From the NCBI RefSeq assembly GCF_900102165.1, contig NZ_FNBD01000021.1, positions 1 to 35,689 on the forward strand: DNA of 35,689 nt. The letters run 5' to 3'. Position numbers and translations under genes: made by a program. The notes under the pieces were generated by a model. That model worked only from the letters and a program-made list of their open reading frames with translations, was not told where the DNA came from and did no database searches. The DNA is from Cellulophaga baltica. GTDB taxonomy: Bacteria; Bacteroidota; Bacteroidia; Flavobacteriales; Flavobacteriaceae. Shown piece by piece: positions 24,641 to 33,306 of the stretch (its first letter is position 1; every line of letters starts with the position of its first letter).

Positions 24641-27067
24641 TTAATTAAGTGTAGCATCTAATTTATTTAAGGTCGAAGCTATATCAAAATCTGACGTAGA
24701 TACACCATTAAATAAATCGCCTATTTCTTCTAATCTTTTGATGTATCCCTTCATAAGAAATTTTCGTGGATCAAGGTCGCCATCTAATTCATCCCAATGT
24801 ACGGGTGCTGAAACAGGTGCTTTCATAATAGGTCTAGCCGAGTGAACCGATGCAATAGTATGCCCTCTGCGATTCTGTAAATAGTCCAGGTAAATTTTAC
24901 CTTTTCTTTTGCTAATGGTGCGTTCTAAGGTAGTAAGCTCAGGCAAACGTTCTTCTACCAAATGACATAGCAGTTTAATAAAATTTCTAACTTCTTCATA
25001 GGTGTATCTATGCCCCATAGGTAGATAAATATGAATACCCTTAGAACCAGATACTTTGCAGAAGCTCTCGATGTTTAGGTCGATCAAAATTTGATGGAAT
25101 GCCTTCGCTACCAGAATTACCTTTTTAAAATTCATGTTCTTCGGAGGGTCTAGATCAATAATTCCGTAATCGGGATAATCTAAATTTAACTTTCTTGAGC
25201 TCCACGGATTGATTTCGATACAACCCAAATTTGCCATATAGATTAATGAAGCAGCATTTTGACACAGTAAATAGTTTATTTCCCGTTCAGAAGATTTTGA
25301 GTAAATAGAGATAGTTTCAAACCAATCGGGCAAATATTCATTATCCTTTTGGTAAAAACTTTCTTGATCAATACCGTTAGGGTGTCGATGTAAATTTTGT
25401 GGTCTATCTATTAAATGTGGTAATATGTATTCAGAAACGTTTAGGTAATAATCAATTAAATCATACTTGGTAAGGTTTGATTCTGGCCAATAAATTTTAT
25501 CTAAATTACTAATGGGTACTTTTAAGCCGTCAATAGTAATAATATCTTTCGAAGAAGATATCTTTTTCTTTTGAACCGCCAGGGTATTCGGCTCAGAATT
25601 TAATTTAGGGATTTCACTTTTTATCCGTTTCAAAACAGGATTTCTAAGTAAATCGTTCTTTGTACGTTCTGAAAAGGTGACTTCACATTCTAATATAGGT
25701 TGTGTCCAATGCGCTTTTCTTCCCTTTAACGGTATTTTTTTATCCAATACATTGCTATTGACCTCATAATTAGAGAGAAGCATTTGCAGTTCTCTGCGAC
25801 TTTTATCTGTAAAGCCCGAGCCGCAATTGCCAATATATGTCAATGTATGGTTTTCGTACTGACCAAGAATTAACGAACCAACTAATTCAGGACTATTTGT
25901 AGATTCGGTATAACCGCAAATAATGGCATCGGTACTTTGAATAGCCTTTACTTTTAGCCATTTTTCTGTTCTTGATCCTACAACATAATTAGAACTTTTT
26001 TCTTTGACCATAACACCCTCCATACCTACTTCTATTGCTTTTTCATATAAAGAAGTTCCCATACCTTCAATATGATCACAGTATTGAACAATATTTAAAC
26101 CACCAATGAGATCTTGAATAAGACTTTTTCTTTCGATTAACTTTAGGTCAAGCATACTATGACCGTTTAGAAATAACATGTCAAAAACATAATAGCGTAA
26201 TTCACCCTCGCTATTGGGGTAGTTTTGTAGTTCTGCAAATTTTGAAACACCGTTCTTGTCTACAAGAACCACTTCGCCATCTAAGATGACATCATGTTCT
26301 ATAGTAGAGAGTTCATCATATAATTTTGAAAACTTTGAATTGTAATTAATACCGTTTCTTGATTGTAATAAAACTTTAGTATTGGTTATGTGCGAGATAA
26401 CTCTGTAACCGTCCCATTTAAGCTCATATATATAGTTAGGGTCATTAAATATCTCTTTAAAGGTAGACGCCAACATAGGCTGTATTATCGAACCTGGCTT
26501 TAACTCGGTTGTAAATTTTTTTGTTTTAGTTTCAGATAATGGTACCAATGTTTCTGCATCGTAAAAAGTAGAAATAGCGAAGTCATCTTTCTTTTTAAGT
26601 AACAGCCATTGCTCTGTATCGTTTTTAGCTGAGGTACGAACGAGTGCAAAACGACCGCCAATTTTTTTACCGTAAAACTTCAATTTAATATTACCGATTG
26701 CTAGTTGTTCCGAAAGCGGTTTATCGGTTTCTGTGATGTCTATTTCAAAAGTACCCGTATCCCAAATAATCATGTTCCCTGCACCATAATTACCCTTAGG
26801 TATAGTGCCGTAAAAAGTTAAATATTCTAACGGGTGATCTTCGGTTCTAACTGCCAAACGTTTGTCGTTTGGGTTCATAGAAGGTCCTTTTGGTATTGCC
26901 CAACTTTTTAGCGTGCCATTTATTTCTAACCGCAGATCATAATGCAATCTACTTGCGGCATGGCGTTGTATAACGAAACGTTGATTTTGAGAAATAGGCT
27001 GTAGCACCCCCTTAGGCTCTGGGGTGTTCTCAAAATCTCTTTTCTCGTAATACTTTTTTAAACTCAC
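24641..27067 (-). CDS. ligD: Multifunctional ATP-dependent DNA ligase D
   Basis: Repairs double-strand breaks by non-homologous end joining together with Ku. The 808-residue protein has the order phosphoesterase-ligase-polymerase, as in Pseudomonas LigD. The phosphoesterase (about 1-165) has H36, H42 and D44 (RHAASRLHYDLRLE) and H78 (EDHP). The ligase (about 195-480) has adenylated K217 in ELKWDG, DGEVV (263-267), EGVMVK (350-355) and WLKVK (370-374). The primase-polymerase (about 515-790) has the metal residues DLD (638-640), SGSKGIHIYLP (673-683) and D728. All catalytic sets look intact. It begins 3 bp after the ku stop, forming an operon. Confidence 0.97.
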   Translation of the reverse strand: MSLKKYYEKRDFENTPEPKGVLQPISQNQRFVIQRHAASRLHYDLRLEINGTLKSWAIPKGPSMNPNDKRLAVRTEDHPLEYLTFYGTIPKGNYGAGNMIIWDTGTFEIDITETDKPLSEQLAIGNIKLKFYGKKIGGRFALVRTSAKNDTEQWLLLKKKDDFAISTFYDAETLVPLSETKTKKFTTELKPGSIIQPMLASTFKEIFNDPNYIYELKWDGYRVISHITNTKVLLQSRNGINYNSKFSKLYDELSTIEHDVILDGEVVLVDKNGVSKFAELQNYPNSEGELRYYVFDMLFLNGHSMLDLKLIERKSLIQDLIGGLNIVQYCDHIEGMGTSLYEKAIEVGMEGVMVKEKSSNYVVGSRTEKWLKVKAIQSTDAIICGYTESTNSPELVGSLILGQYENHTLTYIGNCGSGFTDKSRRELQMLLSNYEVNSNVLDKKIPLKGRKAHWTQPILECEVTFSERTKNDLLRNPVLKRIKSEIPKLNSEPNTLAVQKKKISSSKDIITIDGLKVPISNLDKIYWPESNLTKYDLIDYYLNVSEYILPHLIDRPQNLHRHPNGIDQESFYQKDNEYLPDWFETISIYSKSSEREINYLLCQNAASLIYMANLGCIEINPWSSRKLNLDYPDYGIIDLDPPKNMNFKKVILVAKAFHQILIDLNIESFCKVSGSKGIHIYLPMGHRYTYEEVRNFIKLLCHLVEERLPELTTLERTISKRKGKIYLDYLQNRRGHTIASVHSARPIMKAPVSAPVHWDELDGDLDPRKFLMKGYIKRLEEIGDLFNGVSTSDFDIASTLNKLDATLN

Positions 27068-27070
27068 GGT

Positions 27071-27844
27071 TTAAGATGCTTTTTTCTCTCTTTTTTCTAG
27101 ACTTGCTTTTAGTTGCGCCATTAAGTCTTTTGCAGGTGTAGGTTTAGATTCAAATTTTTCTGGCTTTGAAACTTTGCCAGTAGCCTTAGATTCTATGATT
27201 TTTAAAAGTTGTTGGTTATAGACATCCTTGAATTTGGCGAAATCGAACTTCTCGGTATATTGGTCTATTAAAGAAATCGCCATATCCATTTCCTTTTTTA
27301 AAATTTTTCTTTTTGGTAGTTCAAGTTCTTTGGTACTTCTAATTTCATCATTAAATCGTATAACATGTAATACCAGCGCATCTTGATAAATACCAATGAG
27401 AGATAAATGTTCTTTTTGTCGCATAACAAATGTAGCTACCCCTAGCTTTTTAGTTTTCTTTAAAGCGTCGCGTAGTAAAGAATATGACTTTTCTCCACCA
27501 TTTTGAGGTTTAATGAAATAAGGTTTTTTAAAAAGAACATCAGATACTTCATCTTCGGCTATAAATTGCTCAATGTCGATGGTTTTACTTTTCTTCATAT
27601 TGGCATTTTCAAAATCTTCATTTTCCAATACAATGTATTCATCGTCTTTTTTATAGCCCTTTACAATATCTTTCCATTCTACTTCCTTTCCAGTTTCTTC
27701 ATTCACCCGTTTGTAGCGTATGCGTGCACCATCATGGCTGTCTAACATATCCAAATCAAGTTTTCTATCCTCAGAACCTGAAAATAGTTTTATGGGTATA
27801 GATACTAATCCGAAGCTAATAGAGCCATTCCAAATTGATCTCAT
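27071..27844 (-). CDS. ku: Prokaryotic Ku DNA end-binding protein
   Basis: Homodimeric ring that binds broken DNA ends and recruits LigD. Start at 27844 (MRSIWNGSISFGLV) is chosen because this is the conserved beginning of bacterial Ku; an ATG at 27877 would add 11 residues. The 257-residue protein follows the Ku core throughout (VSIPIKLFSG, RIRYKRVNEETGKEV, VLFKKPYFIKPQ, LISLIDQYTEKFDF) and ends in a short basic tail. Its stop is 3 bp from the ligD start. The pair is divergent from the umuDC operon, separated by a 362-bp region with structured elements. Confidence 0.96.
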   Translation of the reverse strand: MRSIWNGSISFGLVSIPIKLFSGSEDRKLDLDMLDSHDGARIRYKRVNEETGKEVEWKDIVKGYKKDDEYIVLENEDFENANMKKSKTIDIEQFIAEDEVSDVLFKKPYFIKPQNGGEKSYSLLRDALKKTKKLGVATFVMRQKEHLSLIGIYQDALVLHVIRFNDEIRSTKELELPKRKILKKEMDMAISLIDQYTEKFDFAKFKDVYNQQLLKIIESKATGKVSKPEKFESKPTPAKDLMAQLKASLEKREKKAS

Positions 27845-28106
27845 AGATTTTAAGTTAAGGTTACTTATATATTGCATCTTCTTAGTCTTTATGTAAGAAG
27901 AGATTTAATATGGGTCAATTTATGAAAGCGATTTTAAGCTTGATAACTCTAACTGGTTAATAATTAACCTGATTGAATAACCGCGTTCACATTCTCAAAA
28001 CCGCTAAAAATTCACTCCTTATTATTGTTCATGATATATATTTTGCATCAATTAAGTTTTTGAAGTTCTTCAATACCTTTCAAAGTCTGTTAATTAGATT
28101 AGGTTG

Positions 28107-28139
28107 ACCATCTCGCCTTGAGGTGGTTTTTATTTTTTT
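28107..28139 (+). terminator. Rho-independent terminator without an upstream gene
   Basis: ACCATCTC (28107-28114) and GAGGTGGT (28120-28127) form an 8-bp stem with one G-T pair and the loop GCCTT, followed by a T-rich tract. It points toward umuDC. It may end an unannotated small RNA or act as a leader attenuator. Confidence 0.65.
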
Positions 28140-28156
28140 GCTTCATTGTTAATAAT

Positions 28157-28168
28157 ATTTTCGAAAAT
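28157..28168. promoter_or_regulatory. 12-bp palindrome in the umuDC operon promoter region
   Basis: ATTTTCGAAAAT is a perfect palindrome, 39 bp upstream of the first gene and overlapping the expected spacer or -33 region of the candidate promoter (-7 near 28171-28184). It could be the operator of a LexA-like or other repressor. Confidence 0.4.
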
Positions 28169-28206
28169 GATTTACTTTATTTGGAATATATCCTGAAATT
28201 TGGACA

Positions 28207-28479
28207 ATGTCCAAAACGGTATTTAGAAATTATGATATCACTTCCATAAAAGCTCTTTTGAAGAAGATAGGGAAGGAGCGTTATGAATGCGCCTTAAAGG
28301 ATAATGGGCTGTTCGAAAATAAACCAATATCAATGGATGGTTTTATTGTCGAGTATGAGACCGATTTCCACGATGTTAATCTATATTATAAATACCCGTC
28401 TCGAGTAGTATGTTATATAATGCCAGTAATGGGCTTTTGGAATGTTCCGAATGATTTTTGGGTTAGGGAACGAAAATAA
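28207..28479 (+). CDS. Hypothetical protein leading the umuDC operon
   Basis: A 90-residue soluble protein with no recognised domain: a basic N-terminal helix (DITSIKALLKKIGKERYECAL) and a C-terminal aromatic part (YYKYPSRVVCYIMPVMGFWNVP). It is 15 bp ahead of umuD on the same strand and behind the only promoter-like sequence, so it is most likely cotranscribed. It might modify polymerase activity or be unrelated cargo. The operon position is its only functional clue. Confidence 0.65.
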   Translation: MSKTVFRNYDITSIKALLKKIGKERYECALKDNGLFENKPISMDGFIVEYETDFHDVNLYYKYPSRVVCYIMPVMGFWNVPNDFWVRERK

Positions 28480-28494
28480 ATTATGTTTTAAGTT

Positions 28495-28860
28495 ATGATG
28501 GTAGAAGATAAGAACTTGATTAAAAAATCTGATAATAATCATAGGGTCAAAAGTCCGACGCAGACGGGTTTTTCGAGTCCGGCAACGCATTATAGTGAAC
28601 CTCGAATCGATTTGAACGAAGTGTTGGTATCCAATTCATCTTCGACATTTTTTATTAGGGTAGCAGATGATGAATTTAAGGAGTTCGGTGCGTTTACGAA
28701 CGATGTTTTAATTGTCGATAAATCGCTGACTCCGAAATTAAATCAACTCGTATTGGCTGCCGTAGACGAAAGTTTTAAAATTGTTAGAATAGATAAGATT
28801 AATGACGTTGAATTGAATATATGGGGAGTACTCACCTATATAATAAAGTCGGTTTTATGA
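28495..28860 (+). CDS. umuD: UmuD-like protein lacking the Ser-Lys dyad
   Basis: Accessory subunit homologous to UmuD of DNA polymerase V, 121 residues. The alignment with E. coli UmuD is clear: [21 protein letters not shown] against CGFPSPAADYVEQRIDLNQLL, then NDVLIVDKS and [10 protein letters not shown]. The self-cleavage region (around T24-G25) is kept, but the catalytic serine of GDSM is E60 (ADDEF) and the catalytic lysine of FTVKK is V97 (FKIVR). Self-cleavage is therefore not expected. The stop overlaps the umuC start (ATGA). Whether it works uncleaved, or is cleaved by another protease, cannot be seen. Confidence 0.9.
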   Translation: MMVEDKNLIKKSDNNHRVKSPTQTGFSSPATHYSEPRIDLNEVLVSNSSSTFFIRVADDEFKEFGAFTNDVLIVDKSLTPKLNQLVLAAVDESFKIVRIDKINDVELNIWGVLTYIIKSVL

Positions 28861-30155
28861 TAGCATTGGTAGATTGCAATAGTTTTTATGCTTCATGCGA
28901 ACAAGTATTTAGACCAGATTTGATCAATAGACCAGTAGTTGTTTTAAGTAATAACGACGGATGTATCATTGCGGCTAATAAGGAAGCAAAGGCGTTGACC
29001 GACATCCCCATGTTTCAGCCCATATTTAAGATAAAAAAATTGCTGGACGATAACGATGTTACCTATTTCTCATCGAATTATACCCTGTACAGTGATATGT
29101 CTAGAAGGGTGATGGATACTTTAATGACATTTTCGCCAAGAGTAGAAGAATATAGTATTGACGAAAGTTGGGTAGATTTAGGATGCACTAAGGTTGATGA
29201 CTACACTACAATTGCCCATACCATCAAAGATACGGTCCATAAAAATACAGGAATACCCGTGGGCGTAGGTGTTGCTAAGACAAAATCGTTATCGAAATTA
29301 GCTAATAAGTTCGCTAAGAAAATCCCGAAAAACAACAATGTCTATGTGGTAAATAGTGAGGAAAAAAGGCGGAATTTATTACGTAACCTGCAAGTGAAGG
29401 ATATTTGGGGAATAGGGAAGAAGCATGCCATGCGACTACAAAACAATAACATACACACGGCTTTGGATTTTGCCAATATGCCCGTTGCATGGGTAAGAAA
29501 AGAAATGACCGTTATCGGTGAGCGTTTATGGCGAGAATTGAATAATGTGCCTTGCTTAGAACTAGAGACCGAAGCAAATGCAAAAAAAGGTATCGGAACT
29601 GCGAAATCATTCGGATTCAAGCTCTCCGATTATTCACTTATTGAGGAAGCCTGTAGCTATTATGTAGCCGAAGTGGCAGATTTATTGCGGCAGCAACATA
29701 GTCTAGCCGCTCAACTAGAAATTTCATTACAGACCAATCAACATAGTGAGATAGATAAGCAGTATAGAAATAGTATTAGTATCAATTTAGATACACCGAC
29801 CGATAGCACTATCAAGCTAACAAAAGAAGCATTGAAAGGTTTGCAGCATATATTTAAACCAGGCTACCGGTATAAAAAAGTGGGTGTAAACTTAACTCAG
29901 TTAATGCACCGAAACGAGGTACAGACCAACATGTTCGATGATCCGCATAAGAGTGAGAGCGATGTAATTACCAATCTTATCGATACTTTAAACGGTAAGT
30001 ATGGCAAAAACAAAATTAAGGTCGCTACGGTAGGTAATCGCAGTAAAGAGTGGGCGCTAATTAAAGAGCATCGCAGCCCAAGATTTACCACGCAATGGGG
30101 GGAGTTGATGACTATTGGGAGAGTAACCATTCAAAAAAAGGACTTGGTCAGGTAG
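28857..30155 (+). CDS. umuC: Y-family translesion DNA polymerase V catalytic subunit
   Basis: Error-prone polymerase that copies damaged DNA. The start at 28857 ([15 protein letters not shown]) overlaps the umuD stop by four bases; the frame extends upstream inside umuD but without similarity. The 432-residue protein has metal ligands D6 and D102-E103 (SIDESW), the fingers segment [20 protein letters not shown], a helix-hairpin-helix [14 protein letters not shown] and a C-terminal little-finger domain. QTNMFDD near the end corresponds to the clamp-binding QLNLFDD of E. coli UmuC. The polymerase looks intact. Its last codons lie inside the segment shared with 19753-19776. Confidence 0.96.
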   Translation: MIALVDCNSFYASCEQVFRPDLINRPVVVLSNNDGCIIAANKEAKALTDIPMFQPIFKIKKLLDDNDVTYFSSNYTLYSDMSRRVMDTLMTFSPRVEEYSIDESWVDLGCTKVDDYTTIAHTIKDTVHKNTGIPVGVGVAKTKSLSKLANKFAKKIPKNNNVYVVNSEEKRRNLLRNLQVKDIWGIGKKHAMRLQNNNIHTALDFANMPVAWVRKEMTVIGERLWRELNNVPCLELETEANAKKGIGTAKSFGFKLSDYSLIEEACSYYVAEVADLLRQQHSLAAQLEISLQTNQHSEIDKQYRNSISINLDTPTDSTIKLTKEALKGLQHIFKPGYRYKKVGVNLTQLMHRNEVQTNMFDDPHKSESDVITNLIDTLNGKYGKNKIKVATVGNRSKEWALIKEHRSPRFTTQWGELMTIGRVTIQKKDLVR

Positions 30156-31232
30156 GGTAAGATGTGTTTTTATTGCTACAAAAACAAACTTGCTTTGCGC
30201 CCGATGGTTGCAAAGAAAAAAGTAATTTAAAACAATTAGTAGTTACGCCCAATTGGATTTCTTTTTAACATTTATCAATACGAACACTAAAGAAATCCAA
30301 CTGGATCCGTGCGTATATAAGTTATGGTAAGATTTGGGGTTTTACTTTTTTTAACCAAGAGCATTTACCTTTGTTAAAGTCTCAATAGAGCGCAAAAAAA
30401 GATCAAATGAAATAGGATTTGAGGTGTATTTCATTTACTTCTTTCAGAGCCAATCGCATTCCCTTTTTGATATAGATTATTTAAAGGATTTAAAATTAGA
30501 AAAGGGCTATAAATAGGAGGGCAGCGCCATCCGTTTTATGCGCCCGCTAATTTTGAATGCTGTTCTTTTACTATCAAAAAGGGAAAGGGAAGGTGTTCAA
30601 AGAAGACTAAGCGACAAGTTATATTGAAATGCAAAACGGATAAAGTTCACTAAAAGGTTGACCAAGCGAATGTAAGTCAAAAATAAACTTTTTAAAATAA
30701 TACAATCAAAATAAACTACTTTTTGGCTTGTGTTCAAGACTTTTAGACGAACCTTTTTTCCTGTAATGTAATGATAGGAAATAGGGTTAGGACACTATAG
30801 TTTAACCGATTTGAAAAGATTCAGTAGGTAGCTATTTTTAGCTAAATTGATGGGGTAATTCGGTGATTTGTCGCAAATAATAGCCATTTTATTGAGGTTT
30901 TAAGTGTATTTGTCGCAAATGAAGAGGAATAAATGGCGTTAAAAATGTATAAAGTACTGTTTACTAGGGAATTAAAAACTTGTAACATCGCGCAGCGTGT
31001 TACCCTCTTGCTATTCCTCTTTACTTTATTTTTCTAATTTATAAAAGTATTTATAAAGTTTAGTTTTCCATGGATTTCATGAATTATTACAGAGGAATAC
31101 AAACTAACTAAACTTAATTTAGAAGATCAAATTCAGCTCAGTTCTTTGTTATGTGTAGGGCTTTCCCGTTATAATGTTATGTCCATTTAACTATTTATTT
31201 TCTTAATCTATAGAGAGATTTTTTTTATTGAA
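30156..31232. other. Gene-free stretch behind umuC
   Basis: Almost all of it is repeat A. The rest is a 48-bp leader with a 22-codon ORF at 30162-30230 (peptide containing NKLALRPMVA) and a tail of about 125 bp. The tail carries CTCAGTTCTTTGTTATGTG (from 31137), similar to 2715-2736 behind copy 1. I see no other gene. Confidence 0.5.
30204..31107. repeat. Repeat A, copy 2: about 900-bp structured noncoding repeat behind umuC
   Basis: Matches 1593-2500 along its length. The hairpin is 30249-30264 with 30289-30304 (one mismatch), the twin ATTTGTCGCAAAT palindromes are 30866-30878 and 30908-30920 (42 bp apart, as in copy 1), and the GC-rich hairpin is 30982-31003 with a changed loop. Homology to copy 3 begins further left, inside the 3' end of umuC, which suggests that the module belongs to the umuDC locus. 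Confidence 0.8.
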
Positions 31233-31739
31233 TTATTTGCTTTCTACATCTCTCAAAATTATATCTTCCACATCATTAATCTCAGAGCTATGTAATACAG
31301 AAACATCGCCAGTACTTTCAAAAACTACTGCTTGAACCTCTGATAACTTATGTACGTTAGCTTCTCTTAATTTAGCCATCAAGTCGCTCACTCCAACGTT
31401 ACATCTTTTCAAATTATCATAAAGGATTTCACCATTTTTCATTAGGAACTGTGGTTTGTTAGTAAATAGTTTTTTAAATAAATAATTTTTTCTGACTAAA
31501 AAAGAGAATAATGTTTGAAATCCTATTACACAAAAAAGCGCTAAAATACCTTTTAAAATTCCTTGATCTTTATTTATTACAATTGAGGCTAATATAGAAC
31601 CTACAGCAATAGTTGATGCAAAATCAAAACTTGATATTTTTGCAAATGTTCTTAACCCAAAAATTCTAGTTATAACCATAATGGCTGAAAAAATACCGAG
31701 GACTGAAATAACCACTAAAATGGCAGTTTCTAGATTCAT
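31233..31739 (-). CDS. DUF421 (YetF-like) membrane protein
   Basis: A 168-residue protein with three hydrophobic segments (about 5-24, 40-58 and 62-84) and a cytoplasmic C-terminal domain. SFDFASTIAVGSILASIV and RCNVGVSDLMAKLREANVHKL are landmarks of the DUF421/YetF family, whose members occur in spores and many other bacteria without a proven reaction. It is complete in length. It begins a row of minus-strand single genes in the attC-like array. Confidence 0.85.
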   Translation of the reverse strand: MNLETAILVVISVLGIFSAIMVITRIFGLRTFAKISSFDFASTIAVGSILASIVINKDQGILKGILALFCVIGFQTLFSFLVRKNYLFKKLFTNKPQFLMKNGEILYDNLKRCNVGVSDLMAKLREANVHKLSEVQAVVFESTGDVSVLHSSEINDVEDIILRDVESK

Positions 31740-31784
31740 AATTTTTATATTAAGTTTAAGTAAAGTTATGTATTTTAAAAATTT

Positions 31785-31913
31785 TTACGTCTCTTATATG
31801 AAAAGTAGGCGATTTGGAAACACTAATTTTTCGGTTATGCACAAACTTAAATACGAGCCAAAAACCTTGAATTTATTACTATTTCGCCTATTTTTTATAT
31901 ACCTTGTTAGCGG
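31785..31913 (-). repeat. attC-like site behind the Ere-like gene (weak)
   Basis: TATAT (31795-31799) and ATATA (31897-31901) lie outside TAGGCGA (31806-31812) and TCGCCTA (31884-31890), which pair. The right end GTTAGCGG (31906-31913) equals the complement of the outer box of the next site (CCGCTAAC at 33103-33109 with one flank). The outer left box is degenerate. Confidence 0.35.
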
Positions 31914-31920
31914 TATTTTT

Positions 31921-32976
31921 TTATTTAAGTTTTGTTAATGCATTGGAATTTCTCAATAAAAATACATATTGAAAATAATTCGATGTAAACGTTCCGTTTT
32001 CGGGAGTGATATTCTCTCCGAAAACTCTGGATTTTACATTGATTAGATGTTGCGATTTAGAATAGGGGGAATTCTGCGAATTTATTTTAAAAAGCGTAAT
32101 TGAGTTGGGTTTACTTAAATCTTTCAAATCATTAATTCCTTTCACAAGTTGTAACGGACCATCTGCATTAATCCAATCCATTTTTTCATCATCTGGTGTT
32201 GGGAATTGTGGGTTTTTGGGAAGGTACATTTCGCTGTCTAAAGTATAACTAACAAAACTGGTTGTTTTTACACCTGATTTTTTTAATCCCGATGCAAATG
32301 TTTCTCTTCCGTTTTCAGTTATATTTTGCAATACGTGGAAATAACCAAATAGACCATAGAATTTTTCATCTTCAAGTTTCATTTCTTTGATAGAATTCAT
32401 GAAATTAAGTACCATTGCTGAATCTCTTGCCACTTTTGAATTATCATCAAAATTCTTGTCGATTCCAATTACTTTAATTTTTAATGAATCCGTTAGTTTT
32501 TGATTGTAATCATAAATATCATTCCACTTGTCAAATAGTTCTTGACTTGCTTGTTGCGGAATTCTCTTGCTAATAGCCAAAACAACGTCTTTTAAAATTT
32601 CTTGATTTTTCAAACTATCTGTCAAGAAGTTATTAAGTTTTTTAGATGTTAAACTATCCATTTCTGCAATATAATATTTAACACCCAATTTTTTATTTAG
32701 GAAGAACAGTAACTCCTTGTCTAATTTTTGATTGTCTGCGAATCCGTGGATTTCTCCCAAAAGGAAAACTTTTGATTTGTAAAAATCATCATCAAATAAT
32801 TTGTCATTAATTGAATTTGTGATTTCAGTTTTGTTTTTTGTCAAATAGCTTATATTGTTTTCATTTTTAGATTCTAAAAATAATTTATTACTGATAAAAA
32901 AGTATAGAAAAAATAGTACGCAAATACTTAAAATAGCTATAAACGTGAGCTTAATGATTTTTAAAAATTTTTTCAT
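31921..32976 (-). CDS. Erythromycin-esterase-like/ChaN-like hydrolase-fold protein
   Basis: A 351-residue protein with one N-terminal transmembrane segment (about 10-30) and a periplasmic or outer domain. LLGEIHGF (E75, H77), YYIAEMDS and GLFGYFHVLQN match the pattern of conserved Glu and His residues in the EreA/ChaN/TraB-like superfamily. Flavobacterial members are poorly characterised, so no resistance should be inferred. It is transcribed singly and followed by an attC-like structure. The N-terminal anchor would place it at the outer face of the inner membrane. Confidence 0.6.
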   Translation of the reverse strand: MKKFLKIIKLTFIAILSICVLFFLYFFISNKLFLESKNENNISYLTKNKTEITNSINDKLFDDDFYKSKVFLLGEIHGFADNQKLDKELLFFLNKKLGVKYYIAEMDSLTSKKLNNFLTDSLKNQEILKDVVLAISKRIPQQASQELFDKWNDIYDYNQKLTDSLKIKVIGIDKNFDDNSKVARDSAMVLNFMNSIKEMKLEDEKFYGLFGYFHVLQNITENGRETFASGLKKSGVKTTSFVSYTLDSEMYLPKNPQFPTPDDEKMDWINADGPLQLVKGINDLKDLSKPNSITLFKINSQNSPYSKSQHLINVKSRVFGENITPENGTFTSNYFQYVFLLRNSNALTKLK

Positions 32977-33103
32977 TGTTTTTTTGTTGAATATTTTAAT
33001 TTAAAAGTATTACGAATGAACCGAATAATCAAAAATCAATTACTGAATTGTTGTCTTTATATTTTTAACTGTCTTTAATTTAAAGATTATTTGCCAAATC
33101 ACC

Positions 33104-33298
33104 GCTAACGTTTAGGCTATGAACAGTGCGGGAGCAAACTAGCGTTTGCTTTCCGTCAAGCACATAGCGAAATCTTTTGGTTTTGTTTTATTTTTTTCTT
33201 GTCCAAAGCGAAATCCCAAAGATTTCGCGACATTCTAAATATACACAGAACTTGGCGTCTAAAACCAAAGCCCGTATTGTTTATAGGTTGTGTTGTAA
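33104..33298 (-). repeat. attC-like site behind the DUF1851 gene (large)
   Basis: Read on the plus strand, GCTAAC and GCTATG (33104-33121) stand at the left, TATAG and GTTGTA (33282-33297) at the right, with the same spacings as at 35037-35129. Inside lie GCTATG/CATAGC (33116-33168) and a 14-bp near-perfect hairpin GCGAAATCTTT... (33166-33226). At 195 bp it is the largest site, and it covers most of the gap 32977-33306. Confidence 0.55.
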
Positions 33299-33306
33299 AA
33301 CGTTTT

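Larger units (their letters stand above)
27845..28206. other. Divergent intergenic region between ku and the umuDC operon
   Basis: No gene is seen. A terminator-like hairpin pointing right (28107-28139) has no gene upstream of it on the plus strand. It is followed by a 12-bp perfect palindrome (28157-28168) and TTTACTTTATTTGG, which resembles a Bacteroidetes -7 element. The left part 27878-28100 could encode a small RNA or a leader of the umuDC transcript. Confidence 0.5.
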
